Positions 1 to 9,276 of a DNA stretch of 20,164 nucleotides are shown one piece after another (within the stretch, counting starts at the first letter, position 1; each line of letters opens with the position of its first letter). The notes below the pieces were generated by a model, which made no database searches, was not told the origin of the DNA, and worked only from the letters and a program-made list of their open reading frames with translations. Source of the stretch: Xenoacremonium recifei (lineage: Eukaryota; Ascomycota; Sordariomycetes; Hypocreales; Nectriaceae); assembly GCA_012184525.1 (NCBI GenBank), contig WOFQ01000161.1, positions 1 to 20,164 on the forward strand. The letters run 5' to 3'. Position numbers and translations under genes: made by a program.

Positions 1-1536
1 CTCCCAATCTTCACGATGCAAGAGCATCTTGCTGCTGGCATTGCAGCAAAGGTATCGGCTAAAAAAGGAGCTAAACCAGATAGCTGGGCAGACTTCTATA
101 ATTCTTGGCATTCCATTATGCAATCGCCTACTGAAGCTGTATTTAACGAACGCGTAGTGGAATTTAAGAAAAAGTATCTTCTAAATCACTTTAAAGAAGT
201 TTCATATATTAAGAAGACCTGGCTTAAGCCATACAAAGAAAAGCTTATCAGAGCCTGGGTAGATTAGTATATATATTTCGGTAATACGGCTACTTCGCGC
301 GTTAAAGGCATTTATGCACTGTTGAAATTATACTTGAAGACGAACAAAGTTGATCTCTTTGATATCTGGAGAACTATCAAGCACGCAGTTAAGAACTAAT
401 TATCAGAACTGCAGTCAACACAGGCCAGACAGCAGACACGAAAGCCGACGGAGCACTTAGACAGTACCCTGTTCAGTGCTGTGCACGGCTGGATCTCACA
501 TGAAGCAATGAAGAAGGTTGAAGAACAGCGGAGACTATTAGATAAGACAGATCCGCCTGTTTCCTTGGTCTGCACGGGGACCTTCACTCGGTCATATAGT
601 CTGCCCTGCGTTCACAAAATTAAGTTAATGCAAGACCAATGTCAAGGCTTTCGGATAGATGACTTTCACCCACAGTGGCATCTCATCCGCAGCGGAGTCA
701 GACCGCGGCCAATTCTTGAGCCAAATAGAGTCGAGTCAGGCATTCGGAGCCGGCCATCAATTGCGCAGTCAAGCAACCAACGGGAGCCAAGTGCATTTGA
801 ACGATTCGAGGCCAGGGCACCTAAATGCTCGAGGTGTCATGCAATTGGTCATACAAGGACTTCAAAGGCATGTCCTCTCGGGCAGCAAGAGGCACTGCTA
901 GAATCTTCTGAGCCACATCTCCCTACCGGGCCCTTGCCTATACCGCTGGCACTTGCCGGCTGGTCTCAACAAGCTGAAGATGTTTTGTTCAACCATAGAC
1001 AAGAAGCCTTGGCCGACGAGTCATTAGAGCCTCCGAGCGGCCAAACCAGCGAGATTTTGGTCAGTCAGACTCAAGATACTATAGTAGTGCAAAGTCTTCC
1101 GGAGTCCCCCACCCCATCACCAGAACCACCAGTACAAGACTTTCCCTACTATGCCCCTGAGTCAATATATCAACGATATATCATTGCAAGGAATGCTTGG
1201 TATAAAAAGCAGCCCATCGGAAGTATCAAGACAAACCAGCTATATCGAAAGGCGGTCGGGCTACCATAACGATATGATAGAGAGCTGTATACTTGGTGCC
1301 TAGACTACAAGCAGATGGGCCCACACTGTCGGTCGTGCACTCCAGTTAGAGACTGGACGAAGGAAGAGATGACGGCATATATTGATTGGGACTTTGCAGA
1401 GACCAAACGCGTTAACGCTCAGGTGGAAAGTCAGATAGAGAACGATCCCAAGGAAGCCACCAGGCGTGGTATGATGAGGATCTGGGACCAAACTGAAGAA
1501 GACACACGAACTCAGGCGAGGAAATATGTGCGATAG
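1..1536 (+). pseudogene. MULE-type DNA transposase, C-terminal part, inactivated
   Basis: One reading frame (codons starting at base 1) runs from the window edge to a stop at 1534-1536, broken only by in-frame stops at 265-267 (TAG), 397-399 (TAA) and 1267-1269 (TAA); no frameshift is needed. The part before 400 resembles the region following the DDE catalytic core of fungal Mutator-like transposases. Around 570-630 lies a SWIM-like zinc motif (Cys, then LPCVHK). At 826-876 there is a zinc knuckle, CSRCHAIGH followed by Cys (CX2CX4HX6C), which is usual near the C-terminus of fungal MULEs. A Pro/Ser-rich linker follows. The catalytic core would lie left of the window. Each stop is one C-to-T change from a Gln codon (CAG or CAA), so RIP or deamination is a plausible cause; that is inference. 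No terminal inverted repeat was identified. The family call is fairly secure and the exact left boundary is unknown. Confidence 0.85.
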
Positions 1537-1651
1537 TCTTTCTGACTTTAATGCTTTACTTAATGTTATGACTTTGGCTCAATCCTGATGTTAGGCACGT
1601 TGACAGGTCTGGCCAATGAATGATGTGTTGACCCATAAAAACGCTACTGCA

Positions 1652-1690
1652 GCGCCCGGGCGCCGATTCTATTGCGGCGCCTGGGCGCCG
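1652..1690. repeat. pair of GC-rich palindromic boxes
   Basis: GCGCCCGGGCGCCG at 1652-1665 recurs as GCGCCTGGGCGCCG at 1677-1690, with one C/T difference and an 11-base spacer. The first contains a perfect 12-base palindrome (GCGCCCGGGCGC); the second is a near-palindrome. It lies about 115 bp past the last transposase stop in DNA that is otherwise not GC-rich. It could belong to the end of the transposon or be an independent hairpin. Confidence 0.75.
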
Positions 1691-1790
1691 TTCCAGTGGG
1701 AGCCTTCCACTACCTCCAGCTTACTTCAGCGCATACCAGCTTTCACACTCAGAGAGAAACTTCAATTATATTTTTGAAAGAAATACACCA

Positions 1791-1850
1791 CAAACCCCGA
1801 TCCTAACCACGACCCGAACCCTAGCCATAACCTGAACCCGAACCTTTAGG
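1791..1850. repeat. degenerate telomere-like C-rich tract
   Basis: About 60 bases made of imperfect units such as CCTAACC, CCCGAACC, CCCTAGCC, CCTGAACC and CCGAACC, spaced roughly 6-9 bases apart. The units resemble the fungal telomere repeat CCCTAA with substitutions. The strand is uniformly C-rich, as on the 5' strand of a left telomere. It could be an interstitial telomere remnant or simply a low-complexity satellite. There is no perfect array. Confidence 0.45.
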
Positions 1851-2269
1851 CAGGAAATTCATTCATGCTGTGTGAGGTGCCTGACTGATCACGCAAATCA
1901 CTTCAGAGCATGATCATGGGGAGAGGCGACGGCGAGCATGACCTCACCTCTATTGAGGCTGACTCTGAGCTAGCTACGCCGCGAGACTCGCATCGCATCA
2001 TGAGCGTTAAAGACGTGAGTTCCTCCTTCCATAGTAGTCAGAAGGGCGTGCTTAATAGTCAAGCCTTAAAAGTATCCGTATGCTCCCACCTTAGATATTG
2101 ATGATCTCTATGACACAGCAATCGCTACTGCCGAAGGATTTCGAAAACGTTTATGGATGAGTGGATATACTGGTATGGTGAAGAGACAACGAAGGGCATC
2201 TTGAGCTCAGGGCGCAAACCCTCCATATGCCATCTCCTTCGCGCGGGCATCGCAGCGGTTGTGATTCGC

Positions 2270-2497
2270 TCAAGAGGCCTTGTGAGCTTTCTTGTTCTTG
2301 CGCGCCGGCTTGGTCTCCTTCTCTCCCGTTGGACCAGCGACATTACTACCGTCTCTACCACCGCGGCCTTGATAGTGGTCATCCATGTCACACATAAGGT
2401 TTTCCATTTTACGGTGCTCATCAATATAGACAGAGTCCAACCAAAATGAGCCTGGAAGCAGAGATGCTGCATACAGTAGATACCATAGACGCAGCTC
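2270..2497 (-). pseudogene. coding-like relic, unassigned
   Basis: On the minus strand a 75-codon frame is open from 2497 (just after a TAA at 2498-2500) to a TGA at 2270-2272. Its composition looks protein-like: a hydrophobic/aromatic start (LRLWYLLYAASLLPG), then FWLDSVYIDEHRKMENL, an acidic and Gly-rich middle, and a Lys/Arg-rich tail ending KKAHKAS before the stop. There is no ATG near its beginning. It would therefore have to be a terminal exon or a fragment of a decayed gene. I recognise no family. Other frames on both strands are also open here, which lowers confidence. Confidence 0.2.
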
Positions 2498-2935
2498 TTA
2501 CGGCAGCAACAAAGTTAATTGAAGAGCTGGCCCAATAGAAAGCGACATTTAGGGTACTTTTGAAACTCTACCACCAGTTGCGGGAAACATAGCTGTATTG
2601 GGCGGCGAAAAAAGTCCATGAATGCAAGGATTGAGGGACTCTATATATGTCACAGCAGGTGATTGGAAGGGTAGAGAGTAATAGAACTTCGGTTGTAGGC
2701 AGGATGGAATTATTTTACTTGACGCTGGTACATTCTCCTGGGTCCTAATTTTGGCGTGGTTGATATACTTATAAGTTGGAAGTATATATGAGCCAGAGAC
2801 TATGGAGCGATGCATGTAGCTAATATAAACAGAAAGATGAAATGCCCGTAGATTAGGGGCAATTGAAAAATAAGTCGGATTTTCAAAGGCTTTATGATAA
2901 TAAAAATGCATTTTCTATTAGATATTTCTTTATTT
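2498..2935. other. non-coding 3' flank of the P450 gene
   Basis: AT-rich DNA between the relic and the end of the P450. A minus-strand AATAAA occurs at 2929-2934, only two bases past the P450 stop, and may serve 3'-end formation. A plus-strand 30-residue open frame at 2446-2538 and a minus-strand 120-codon frame at 2549-2911 show no family features, so I do not call them. Confidence 0.5.
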
Positions 2936-4861
2936 CTATACTACTAGCTTTCTGAACATCAAGTTCTTCTTGGGATCCGGAATCGACTAGCCGTAAAGTT
3001 AGCAAGGTCTTGGATTATTAAATGAATACTGATTATACCATATGTGCAAACTCGATATTAGGATAACGTTCTCCGCTGCCCTCGGCGTTTTTGAACTCAT
3101 AAGTCATAAGACAGTTAGCTAAGATGAGTTTGATCTCGCTAGCAGCAAAGAAGCGGCCGGGGCATGCGTGGCGGCCAAAACCAAAAGTCAAGCTATTTTG
3201 ACTAACGCTCACAAACTGGTTGAGGGCCGCACCCTCGACGAAGCCACGTTGTTTAGCGTCTTGTCTCAATCGATAGAATCGTAACGCATCCAATTGGTCC
3301 GCATTGGGAAAAATTTCAGAGTCGGAATTTACGGCGACGGCGGGAACCTCAATCGTGACCCCGGCAGGAATAGCTTGGCCATTTGAGAGTGTGAAGGGCT
3401 GGAGAACCTTCCGCTGAAAAGAAGCTATTTCATGTTAGTAAAAGTGATGTATATCCTCGGAGACCTGTATCGTACCCATAGTCGCCGGGTGAAGTCGTAG
3501 CGTCTCCTTTAAAAAGCTATCCATTTTCTTCATCGACTGAAGGGCATTACTCGTTAAAAGACCATCATTCTCAGCCAGGGCTGCTTGAACTTCTTCTCGA
3601 AGCTCTGTTGCTAGCTGTGGCATTATAGCAAGGTCGTAGAAACTATAACAATAAGTATCGGGGGGTGCTGCATGGGAAGGACATGATGACCTACGCGTTC
3701 GTGGCCGTGAGAGTGGTGGTGTGGATAGCGGCAAATGTTAAACCGAGTTGAACTTTTGCCAAATTTCGACTATTCTCATCCTGGAATTTGGGGGAGTCGT
3801 CGATGAGCCACTGCAATACATCAATGGGCTTTTCGAGCGATGCGTCAGCCGCAGCAGTCCTCCTCTTCTCAACGATTGGTCCAAGAAAGTCTTCCGCTTC
3901 CTGGATTCTTTGGTTGAGCTTCTTCATTTCGGGAAGCTGCCTTGCGAGGATCGGTCGTAACCAAGGCCGTAATTGTTGAACCGCGCGTTGAACGGACATG
4001 ACTTCCATAGTATAGTTGATGGCTGCATCCAGGTATTGTTCTGTGCGGCAAAGTTCAGGGCCAATGAAAACACGCCCGGACACCATGGCAATGATTCGGA
4101 GAAGTGCATGGTGGATGTTGACTTCCGTCCAAGTGTCTTGGAGAGGAATCTCTAGTCCGAGAACCTCCCGAACCTCCTGGTCTACGGTCGTGTTGAGCTT
4201 GGCTGAGCACGCAAGTGTCAGTAAGGTGAGGGTCAGTGCCTGTTGGGGCTCGCAACAGACCAAGACTCGGCGTCAAGCGCGTCTTTATGGTATGAGGAAT
4301 GATCGGAACTGATGTCATAATCTTGGTGTACTTTGCTTCCATGGCCTAAGTTCAATCAATGGTAAATCACATGTTCTAGATACGCAGCTCATCTGGACAC
4401 AAACCTCATCTACTGCAGCCTCCATGCTGACAACTCCATCAGAAAGCTTTTTGAGCTCAGGTAAGAACGCGGGCGAGAGGACAATAATTCGAGAACCTAA
4501 AAGTACATCAGCGTGCTCTGTGACATCTTCTACGAGGACACATACTGCGGGAAGTAATAATCCTGAACGCTCCATGTTTGAACTATTTCAAAATATCAGA
4601 TAGAAATCCAGGGCTCGCCCGAAGTAAGAATCAACACACCTTCTGGTATCCTTCACAATAAAGTTTGCGGGCACCGGCGAGGTAAGCCTGTCTTCTTTTC
4701 TCGTCGTTCCCTAGTTCGCTGCCGATTATAGGAATTCTTCGTATTTGCGCATTGAAAAGTATCTTTGGAATGGTAAATAGGGAGAGACATATTATGAGAG
4801 CGGCGAGTAAGATCGGCGAGCGATCGTGTATGATGCCGCTGAGAAATGGAACGATGGCCAT
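2936..4861 (-). CDS. cytochrome P450 monooxygenase (515 aa, 8 exons)
   Basis: Haem-thiolate monooxygenase, probably ER-anchored. Exons by reconstruction: 4861-4640, 4582-4546, 4496-4405, 4345-4261, 4202-3695, 3642-3465, 3413-3039, 2986-2936. They total 1548 nt and stay in phase throughout. An N-terminal hydrophobic anchor lies at about residues 16-34. The I-helix reads AAIHTTT (303-309), the K-helix ExxR is ETLR (361-364) and the haem loop is FGFGRHACPGR with Cys458 as ligand. Exon 2 is only 37 nt and the last exon only 51 nt; the latter restores a C-terminus (SIPDPKKNLMFRK) usual for fungal P450s, whereas reading on past 3039 hits a stop after one residue. The I-helix and haem loop resemble fungal secondary-metabolism P450s, such as those of gibberellin- or indole-diterpene-type clusters, but the substrate cannot be told. 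It appears intact. It is the left-most gene of the minus-strand set. Confidence 0.95.
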
Positions 4862-5150
4862 GGTGCTTAAATCCGCCGAATAGGAATGACACTGCTAGTC
4901 AATAATTTTGGAGGTCGGGATTTTGTCTAATATCGTCCTTTTATAAGAAATAGTGCATTATATAATCTTAGACCCCTATCTTGTCCAAGGCTACATGCAA
5001 TGCAACAGGTGTTGATGAATAGTTCACACTGTGGTTATTGATACCCCATTCCCAGAAGCTACTCTGTACAGGTAGCGTCTTGCGTAGGAACCAATCCACT
5101 GTAAACCGTTACTAACCACTGCGAAACGCTGATCATACTAATTGTCGATC

Positions 5151-5173
5151 TCGGTATCGGTCTCGGTCTCGCG
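5151..5173. promoter_or_regulatory. direct CGG repeats upstream of the P450
   Basis: TCGGTATCGGTCTCGG continues into TCTCG, giving three CGG triplets each separated by three bases (CGG-N3-CGG-N3-CGG). It lies about 290 bp upstream of the P450 start. CGG triplets are the half-sites of fungal Zn2Cys6 regulators, and direct orientation with short spacing is one of the known arrangements. Binding is inference. The 9-mer GGTATCGGT within it recurs at 19114-19122. Confidence 0.35.
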
Positions 5174-5570
5174 TTTAGAACAGATTCCTGGAAGAGGGGC
5201 AATTTCCACTGGGCGATCATTAATTAACACGATAATCATTGCTTAAAATGGGTATTTGGTCCGAAGATGCACCATTTGCAACGTTCCGCTTCAAGGTAGG
5301 TGCGACAAGGAACAAGGCAAAGACTGAGACGATTCCACGGTGCGAAGGCAGCGAGGGACAATTCTCGTAGAGAGAATTAGGTCACCCAAGTGAGGAGGGA
5401 GGATCACGTTTAAGAGTGTCTGGGGTGTACTTTAGGAATATTGTATTAAAGATGGGAAGCTAGGTAACCTCAACTACGCTGTTAATTTAAAGAGCCAGGT
5501 TATTAGCTAAATCCATGTGCCATATTATGATGATTACCTCATTTGCTCGATGGTTGCTGGATTTATTTCT

Positions 5571-5587
5571 ATACTACGGAGTAGTAT
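5571..5587. repeat. short perfect hairpin
   Basis: ATACTAC-GGA-GTAGTAT is a perfect inverted repeat with 7-bp arms and a 3-base loop, in otherwise unremarkable non-coding DNA. No function can be assigned. Confidence 0.6.
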
Positions 5588-6797
5588 GCCAGCCAACCTC
5601 TTTACATATGTGTAGGAAATTTTGCAAGTTTCATTGTCAAAGGCTGGGCTGGGCCGGGCCGTGGATGTCTGATGATAATGGACCTCAACTGTTTATCAGT
5701 TCTTGCCCTACATTGAATATCCATAATACGACGCCTTAGGGGGAGAGGTTCACCCCAACACGTGTCGTCGGTTTAATGACCTGTTAGTGACGCTCAATTG
5801 TGCTTGTAAACGCCTGAGTTACTGGGAAAGTAAGGTGTAGAGGAAACTAACTGCTAGATATTGATGCAACGATAATGCTTGTAAATAATGAAGTCAGAGA
5901 CTGAATAGGATCAAAGTAATAAGTGTTGAGACGCATTGATACATAGACATGCTTTCTTCTTCTGAACGTGAGTATCAAATTGCGGTCTAGTCCATTGACG
6001 TATCGCATACCCTATTCGGCTCTCAGTCTTAACAATACAGAAAAATGATCTATGATAGTGAGCTGATCTCGAGGGTTATCGTCTGAGCTAGCCACATAGT
6101 AGACTGGTTTATTAAACAAACCATATCGATGATGATGTTGGTAGGTTCCATAGAGTAAGTCGGGGGAAATTTAGCAAACGGGGGTAGTAAATGAAAGATG
6201 CTGGACAGCAAATGAAAAATGTATCAGCAATGGGGAGTGGTCGTATGATCGGACAGTCGTTTCCTAGTATATTAGCATGATACTACTAGTACTGCAACGA
6301 TTGATGAAAGAGTAAGTGGTGATTCAAGTCTGATCTGTATCTTTTTGAGTCCCTCGGTTTTTTTCAGGGTTGTAAGCGAATCTCCGCCTCCCTCCTTTTC
6401 AACATGGCAAGTACCTAAAAACTAGTGAAGGAGGTAGACCTCTTGGCTATACTCGTAGAAATTTAGGAATTTGAAATAAAACTCGTCTCTAACAGTTTTG
6501 GGACTGGATATTGCGGGTACTATAGCAATAGCAGATTATGTATCTCCATGGAAAGCTGGAAAAAGATCTAATTTAATAACACTCACGAAATAGTAGATTC
6601 CGAGTCGGGGCTGTTGAAGCTTAATGACAGCTTTCTAAACTCAATGTGTTTGACGTAGGGTACACATAGAATCCTCGATCCGATTATCGTGAAGTGTGCG
6701 TACCTGATAACATGTGCGTTCGCTTTATCAACCTGCATTCAATCCAAAGAATAGTCCGGCGAGTATGAAACCGGCTCACTAACCCCAATCCCGATAG

Positions 6798-8692
6798 CTA
6801 GGACTGCTTGTCTTGTCGCAATAATGCTCCTTTCATATCTTGCCATTCCCAAACACCACTGAAGAGCTTTTCTAACCAGCTTTCTGGTTCCTCTTGGGAA
6901 ATCTCTTCGTATTCATCGATTTTCTTGACCATTCCGTCCAGCCCGAGATCAGCCGTCCCAATCCTCACGTATTTTGTTTTCTTTACTACTTTCCATATAA
7001 TAACAGCAATAGGGAATGCAGCCAAGAGAGTATAGTCGATGAAGAACCACTTGATGTAGAAGGGCGAGATAACATCAAAACCAAGGAGAACCATCATTAC
7101 GAAGGCAGATGTGGCACCAATATATGCTGCGTAGGGTTGAAAGCGGCCTTTATACGGAAGTTGGTCCCGAGAAAGGCCCTGCTTCTTCATGTTGAAGAAG
7201 AAGTGTACATAGGTGATGCACACACACATATAGTTGAACTGACCACACACAGTACAGAGATCGATGAAGTAATGAAGGACTTCTAGGGCGCTAGAACTGA
7301 CACCCATCATGCCTAATAGACCGAAAAGGACACAGACAAGAACAGCATAGATGGGAATGCCTCGTTTCGTTGTTTTGGCAAGGAATCGAGGTGCTCGTCC
7401 AGACTGTCCCATGACAAACAGCGCTCGCGAAGAGGCGAATAAAACACCATTACCACAACTGAAAACGGATGTTATCATAATGGCGTTGAGGAGGTGGGGA
7501 AGACCGGAAATATTCATGCGACGCATGGCAATCGTGTATGGAGCTGCTGCAGTGGTACCACTGCCAGGCTTTTCTCCTGCGATAAATGCAGCGAGTGTCT
7601 CATCATTATATGGAATGACGATTCCTATGCAGAGGGCCGAACCAACAAAGAAGAGGATTAAACGCCATGTGAAACTGCGAAAGCAGCTGGGGAGAATGCG
7701 CCTGGGAGACCGAGTCTCCGCGGCCACTGAACTAGTGTATTCTGGACCGCAGACCGAGAAGCTAGCCAAAGTCATGCAGCTGAGGAACCCCCAGAAGTGT
7801 CCGAGGGAACCAGTAGTTAGGTACTCAGCGAAGGGCCCAGCTGGATCAGTTAGGGTTAGCGTTTGAACAGCGATGTTCATTGATGACAAATTATGCCAGA
7901 GTTACTCAGATATGACAGGGGACGTTACTTACGGTTTTTCCAATATCGGAACCCATATGCATCATGAAGAGGGTTACAACCAACCATAGTAAAAAAGGTA
8001 AACCCGAAACAGAGAAATATGAGGAACACTTTACTTATACTGAGGTAAAACTCGGCCTTTCCGAACCACTGAACACTGAAGGCGTTGAGTGTCGTGTAGA
8101 GTAATAGTGTGACTATCACAGTTACTTCGAGAGGTAGCTTCTCCGTCCAAAACGTGATCAGTACGTGAAGGGCAGTAATTTCGGCAGGAACTAGGAAGGC
8201 CTGGCAGAGAAAGAAGGCCCACGACTGGGCAAAAGAGAGTGCTTCATCCACCCAGTATGCTGTAAATGTAATAAAGGCGCTGGGGACAGGCGCATAGACA
8301 GTCATCTCCGCAAACGCTTCGTTTACACACCACACATTGCAACACCACACAATATAAGCTAGGAGCAGCCCAAGTGGTCCACCATGAGGAAGATAGGCCC
8401 CCATTGTAAGGAAGACGCCTGCGCACTGAAGTTAGATTTGTTCCCCTCCTCAATCATACTTTCGCCCTCTACTATCCCAGATGCCATGACGTGGCCATAG
8501 TGCTTTCAATGAGAACTTACTGGTTCCGATAGCGCCCCCAATAGAGAACAATTGGACCTCCTTGCCACCAAGCTTCCGTTCCAGTGGTGCAGAACCAAGC
8601 CTCTCAGACCTGATGGACCCAGACTGGACATCATTGTTTTCAATTGACGCTATTTTCTTTTCTCCCTCCATACTCTGGGACATTACTGGCAT
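6798..8692 (-). CDS. amino-acid permease, APC superfamily (566 aa, 3 exons)
   Basis: Proton-coupled amino-acid uptake carrier of the fungal YAT type, expected in the plasma membrane with about 12 membrane helices. Exons: 8692-8521, 8418-7933, 7840-6798 (1701 nt). The first introns are 102 and 92 bp. The soluble N-terminus (residues 1-45) leads into IGGAIGTSVFLTMG, the helix-1 substrate motif of the family. PHGGPLGLLLAY and NPGPFAEYL follow at family-typical positions; the latter is created across intron 2 (GTAAGT..CCAG). The usual GTG of the first motif is GTS here. The C-terminus is hydrophilic (VWEWQDMKGALL). I took the ATG at 8692; in-frame ATGs at 8683 and 8671 are possible, and the upstream open frame to 8800 looks non-coding. 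Its place between oxygenase genes suggests supply of an amino-acid precursor, or ordinary nitrogen uptake. Specificity is unknown. Confidence 0.94.
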
Positions 8693-9276
8693 TCTGCCTG
8701 TGGAGATAAAAGAGTGCAGGAAGTAAGGTACGCTGCACTGAATTGACGAGGAAAAGGAAGATGATATCCTCATATAATGTGCACTTATCTCTCTGTACAA
8801 ATCAAGTACCGGAAACCCTGGGCATCTCGTTCATTGCCCTATCTCAATTATCCCTACTAGTCTATTGGAAGCTTATCTCTTGTCGATCAATTGTCGGACG
8901 GCCCGACATCTCGCATAAACAGGCAGACAAGGATCCACTGGACAAATCCTGTCTAAGATTCCTGATATAGATGACAGGCTTAGGCTCGTGTTTAAGATAA
9001 GGGAAAATGTAATTGACTTTGAATAGGTTCTCTAGCCGTAGGGCATATGGACGTCGCTTGGTAAAATTATCGTGGTCAATATTAAAAGGATGAATTAAGC
9101 TAAATATGAGCATATCTCGCCTGGTGAAGCATTTATCCAATTATTCCTACGCCATTACTTTATGCCAGAGGATTATCAAGACCTGGTAATTCGTGCTGGC
9201 GCCGCTGGTGCTGGCGCTTTTCCGCCGTGTACTATTTTGTCTTCAGTATACCCCGCACCTCTAATAAAAAGAAAAC
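8693..9276. other. intergenic: permease promoter and oxygenase 3' side
   Basis: No gene is supported. Open frames at 8743-8970 (+) and 8862-9140 (-) overlap on opposite strands and show no family features. The GC-rich direct repeat at 9193-9217 lies here, about 60 bp past the oxygenase stop. Confidence 0.6.
9193..9217. repeat. 10-bp GC-rich direct repeat
   Basis: GTGCTGGCGC occurs at 9193-9202 and 9208-9217, separated by CGCTG. It stands out in AT-rich surroundings downstream of the 2OG oxygenase. Function unknown. Confidence 0.6.

Larger units (their letters stand above)
1537..2269. other. gene-poor flank of the MULE relic
   Basis: No convincing gene is seen. The stretch contains the GC-rich palindrome pair (1652-1690), the degenerate telomere-like tract (1791-1850) and a 63-codon open frame at 1910-2101 that I could not relate to any family. 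Reading continues in another frame just after that ORF (about 2095-2200), so the stretch may be a decayed gene, but nothing supports a specific model. Confidence 0.5.
4862..6797. other. long non-coding interval (P450 promoter and permease 3' side)
   Basis: About 1.9 kb without a supportable gene. The largest open frame (5515-5739, plus) has no family features. It contains the CGG triplet repeat at 5151-5173, the hairpin at 5571-5587 and a short GC-rich stretch at 5642-5660. The length would suit a lost gene, but I found no recognisable protein remnant. Confidence 0.6.

Noticed and set aside
2549..2911. 120-codon minus-strand open frame
   Set aside because: Lies in the P450 3' flank, shows no domain or motif, and is aromatic-rich as expected from AT-rich random sequence.
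5515..5739. 74-codon plus-strand open frame in the long gap
   Set aside because: No recognisable family, no promoter or intron signals, isolated.
7846..7860. GCTAACCCTAACTGA resembling a telomere repeat
   Set aside because: On the minus strand it is the branch-site region of permease intron 2 (two CTAAC motifs just before CCAG).
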